A stretch of DNA of 64,000 nucleotides. It comes from Luidia sarsii. Its lineage: Eukaryota; Echinodermata; Asteroidea; Paxillosida; Luidiidae. The DNA lies in the NCBI GenBank assembly GCA_949987565.1, contig OX465120.1:4177927-4241926 (forward strand). Reading direction: 5' to 3'. How positions within the stretch are numbered: the first letter of the stretch is position 1; every line of letters begins with the position of its first letter. Under the pieces are notes generated by a model. That model made no database searches. It was not told where the DNA came from and saw only the letters and a program-made list of their open reading frames with translations. Position numbers and translations under genes: made by a program. This document shows positions 60,701 through 64,000 of this stretch, piece by piece.

Positions 60701-63700
60701 TGTCCTGAAAATTTGTATGAAATTGTGTCCTGATTCTTATAAGACCGTACACAGACGGTCCTGGCAGTAATTTAAAAATAATGACGTCGATCAGCAGGTG
60801 TCAAGTTACGTTGCTTTAAAGAAGCCATAGGTATACACTTTTTGGACAACTGTATTGCGCTTATGAATAACTGATAGTTCTGAACTTTGGTTAAGATAGG
60901 AGAAGGGAATAGAAATCGTATTAACTTTTTCATCTTCATTATGTTGGAAATAATAACCAAGAGTCCAAATAATTATGAGGTCATTATATTTCATAACAAA
61001 TTGTTACTTTGAGCACAATTCACGTGACATGAATTTAAAGGTACCTGCTTGGTATGAACTCGTTACTGTCACTTTATCAGCTGCCACGTAACATGGGTGT
61101 AAAGTTGTGGTATTCCCCTTGCGGTTTAGAACACGATTTTTGTCAACCATTCAATTTGCTGCTTCCCTCAATCTATATGATATCCGAATTTGTACCGTTT
61201 GATCAATGTTCATCAGCTTCGGGTGGTCTTTAATAATGATTTGTCAGTGTAATGCGTCACTTGACATTAAAGCTGCATTATTTTAACTGGGAAGAGTTAT
61301 CGTATTGTACATGTTGCTTCAGGTTGAAACTTTGCTTGAGTTTAGAATCGACAATATTAAAGGTAAAATTTAACTGACATGACATGATTGTCACGTCAAA
61401 CCTCACTAATATTTTCACTTGAACAATTTTGTACATGCATGCCATTGTACTGCGCCATGCATAATAAATATGGCTTACAGAAGTATTTTAGTGTGCTGCA
61501 CCCTTTACTCGCGACGAAATCCAAAAGCCCGCCGCCAACGGCCATGCCCCGTAATTTTAATCGGCTTCGCTAACATGTATAAGATGTCCGTAACTGTTGC
61601 GTAACACAAGTGGCCTTGTGTGAAAGACGCTCGCCTGCCAACGTGTAGGTTCGTGGTTCGATCCCGGGGGTATTTTTCATTTATTTTTTCTCAGCACGAT
61701 AGTGCGGTATAAGGTGTTTAAAAAACTCCCGCAAACACCAACGTCGCATGTGGCGCATCTAGATGGGTCACTGTGACGCTGCGACTGTCCTCGTAATCCA
61801 GGTTCGCGTCTTCGTACAGGGGCACATGCGTTTGGTCGACTCGGCGGCCAAGGTCTAGGGGCCGCTGTGTTCCCTCCCTCACATGGCGCAGGGTCTACGG
61901 GCCTATATGGATGAGGTCAGGGAAGGACGTGCGGTGGACCGGTACCGAGGCCTTAAGAGCTCTAATAGATCCGTGCACACGGGGCGACCCTGGAGGTCCC
62001 GGGGATCTGAAAGCTTGGTCTTACACCGCATAACTTTTTTTCTCGCAAACTTTTATTTTTTAAGTGTTTCGTGTTTGTTTTTTCTATTCATTTTTAGCTG
62101 TTTGGTCTTTCGAAACAGCTTTTGTGTTGGTTTTTTTTTTCTATTCATTTTGTTTTTTCTCCCTTTTTTGTCCATCTGTTTCGGTCTTCCAAAACGGCTC
62201 TTGTCTTCGTTCTGTTTTATTTTCCTATTAATTTTTTTTCTTAATTGTTTCGGTCTTTCAAAAACAGCTCTTGTTTTCGTTTTTTTGTAAATACCCTTTT
62301 TCACTTTATTTTTTAACGTGTAAGATATCCGAAACTGTTGCGTAACTTAGTAAAATTGTGTCCTGAAAATTTGTATGAAATAGTGTCCTGATTCTTATAA
62401 GACCGTACACAGACGGTCCTGGCAGTAATTTGAAATAATGACGTCGATCAGCAGGTGTCAAGTTACGTTGCTTTAAAGAAGCCATAGGTATACACGTTTT
62501 GGACAACTGTATGGCGCTTATGAATAACTGAGAGTTCTGAACTTTGGTTAAGAAAGGAGAAGGGAATAGAAATCGTATTAACTGTTTCATCTTCATTATG
62601 TTGGAAATAATAACCAAGAGTCCAAATAATTATGAGGTCATTATATTTCATAAAAAATTGTTACTTTGAGCACAATTCACGTGACATGAATTTAAAGGTA
62701 CCTGCTTGGAAAGAACTCGTTACTGTCACTTTATCAGCTGCCACGTAACATGGGTGTAAAGTTGTGGTATTCCCCTTGCGGTTTAGAACACGATTTTTGT
62801 CAACCATTCAATTTGCTGCTTCCCTCAATCTATATGATATCCGAATTTGTACCGTTTGATCAATGTTCATCAGCTTCGGGTGGTCTTCAATAATAATGTG
62901 TCAGTGTAATGCGTCACTTGACATTAAAGCTGCATTATTTTAACTGGGAAGAGTTATCGTATTGTACATGTTGCTTCAGGCTGAAACTTTGCTTGAGTTT
63001 AGAATCGACAATATTAAAGGTAAAATTTAACTGACATGACATGATTTTCACGTCAAACCTCACTAATATTTTCACTTGAACAATTTTGTACATGCATGCC
63101 ATTGTACTGCGCCATGCATAATAAATATGGCTTACAGAAGTATTTTAGTGTGCTGCACCCTTTACTCGCGACGAAATCCAAAAGCCCGCCGCCAACGGCC
63201 ATGCCCCGTAATTTTAATCGGCTTCGCTAACATGTATAAGATGTCCGTAACTGTTGCGTAACACAAGTGGCCTTGTGTGAAAGACGCTCGCCTGCCAACG
63301 TGTAGGTTCGTGGGTCGATCCCGGGGGTATTTTTCATTTATTTTTTCTCAGCACGATAGTGCGGTATGAGGTGTTTAAAAAACTCCCGCAAACACCAACG
63401 TCGCATGTGGCGCATCTAGATGGGTCACTGTGACGCTGGGACTGTCCTCGTAATCCAGGTTCGCGTCTTCGTACAGGGGCACATGCGTTTGGTCGACTCG
63501 GCGGCCAAGGTCTAGGGGCCGCTGTGTTCCCTCCCTCACATGGCGCAGGGTCTACGGGCCTATATGGATGAGGTCAGGGAAGGACGTGCGGTGGACCGGT
63601 ACCGAGGCCTTAAGAGCTCTAATAGATCCGTGCACACGGGGCGACCCTGGAGGTCCCGGGGATCTGAAAGCTTGGTCTTACACCGCATAACTTTTTTTCT

Positions 63701-64000
63701 CGCAAACTTTGATTTTTTAAGTGTTTCGTGTTTGTTTTTTCTATTCATTTTTAGCTGTTTGGTCTTTCGAAACAGCTTTTGTGTTGGTTTTTTTTTTCTA
63801 TTCATTTTGTTTTTTCTCCCTTTTTTGTCCATCTGTTTCGGTCTTCCAAAACGGCTCTTGTCTTCGTTCTGTTTTATTTTCCTATTAATTTTTTTTCTTA
63901 ATTGTTTCGGTCTTTCAAAAACAGCTCTTGTTTTCGTTTTTTTGTAAATACCCTTTTTCACTTTATTTTTTAACGTGTAAGATATCCGAAACTGTTGCGT

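Larger units (their letters stand above)
44382..64000 (+). repeat. Head-to-tail macrosatellite, 1,656-1,658-bp unit, about 11.8 copies
   Basis: Unit starts (at AATAACCAAGAG): 44382, 46038, 47695, 49352, 51009, 52666, 54323, 55980, 57636, 59294, 60952, 62609; the last copy runs off the window. Spacings are 1656, then six times 1657, then 1656, 1658, 1658, 1657. Copies 2-12 look about 98-99% alike by eye; copy 1 at the array edge has the most differences. Unit layout: AT-rich left third; tRNA-like block (+654 to +716); T-runs; GC-rich core (about +790 to +1080); T-rich tail with hairpin subrepeats (about +1140 to +1340); AT-rich right end. Open frames of 135, 133, 103 and 61-62 codons recur in most copies because the DNA is repeated; I do not call them genes. 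Confidence 0.97.

Noticed and set aside
44849..63961. Recurrent 61-, 62-, 103-, 133- and 135-codon frames as a tandem gene family
   Set aside because: They overlap on both strands, break at T-runs in some copies, and have no recognised domain. Persistence is explained by near-identity of the repeats. Kept only as a finding to test.
44382..64000. rRNA, 5S, U-snRNA or histone gene array
   Set aside because: No rRNA, 5S, U1-U6 or histone motifs are visible in the unit; the only RNA-gene-like part is the degenerate tRNA-Gly block.

Overview
The window reads as nuclear DNA from an intron-rich marine invertebrate, probably a deuterostome. Three multi-exon genes have GT-AG introns of 0.3-3.3 kb and sit in AT-rich intergenic DNA dense with palindromic MITE-like repeats, minisatellites, CR1/L2-type retrotransposon debris and TTAGGG-like motifs. 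Several repeats, such as the 'CCTGACGTTTCGATCCTAGCAGG' type and the 'GGGCCAATTTCATAGAG' inverted repeat, remind me of echinoderm or other invertebrate deuterostome genomes. That placement is an inference; no species can be fixed from the sequence alone.

Layout. 1-2.66 kb is repeat-rich intergenic DNA. 2.67-14.70 kb (minus strand) holds a complete 11-exon ammonium transporter gene (AMT/MEP/Rh family, 513 aa as reconstructed). Many of its introns are filled by a different tandem repeat: a 6-bp G-rich array, a 1-kb polypurine tract, (GA)n, (TGAC)n, a 12-bp array and a 31-bp array. 14.7-19.17 kb is its upstream region plus intergenic DNA. 19.17-25.32 kb (minus strand) holds a 4-exon monocarboxylate-transporter-like MFS gene (SLC16-like, 429 aa), with a 124-bp-period minisatellite in its last intron. 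25.3-33.8 kb is intergenic, with MITEs, two minus-strand CR1/L2-like reverse-transcriptase fragments and a self-complementary (ACT/AGT)n tract. 33.84-40.01 kb (plus strand) holds a 5-exon gene for a 620-aa type I membrane protein: signal peptide, two Ig-like domains, one transmembrane helix, a short tail and a single-exon repeat domain that looks like a beta-propeller. All four of its introns are phase 1. I do not recognise this architecture.

40.0-44.38 kb is intergenic with more MITE copies. From 44.38 kb to the window end runs a head-to-tail array of about 11.8 copies of a 1,656-1,658-bp unit. Each unit has a degenerate tRNA-Gly(GCC)-like block with A- and B-box-like motifs followed by T-runs, a GC-rich core of about 300 bp, and a T-rich tail with three diverged hairpin-forming subrepeats. 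Copies are nearly identical except the first, which is the most divergent.

The two transporters are adjacent and co-oriented and could both serve small-metabolite or nitrogen-waste transport. Nothing in the sequence shows they work together, and the Ig-propeller gene is on the other strand. The strongest items for a second look are the Ig/transmembrane/propeller protein, the tRNA-bearing macrosatellite, three CACTA-ended MITEs with 3-bp target duplications, and a tRNA-like block framed by 26-bp inverted repeats.
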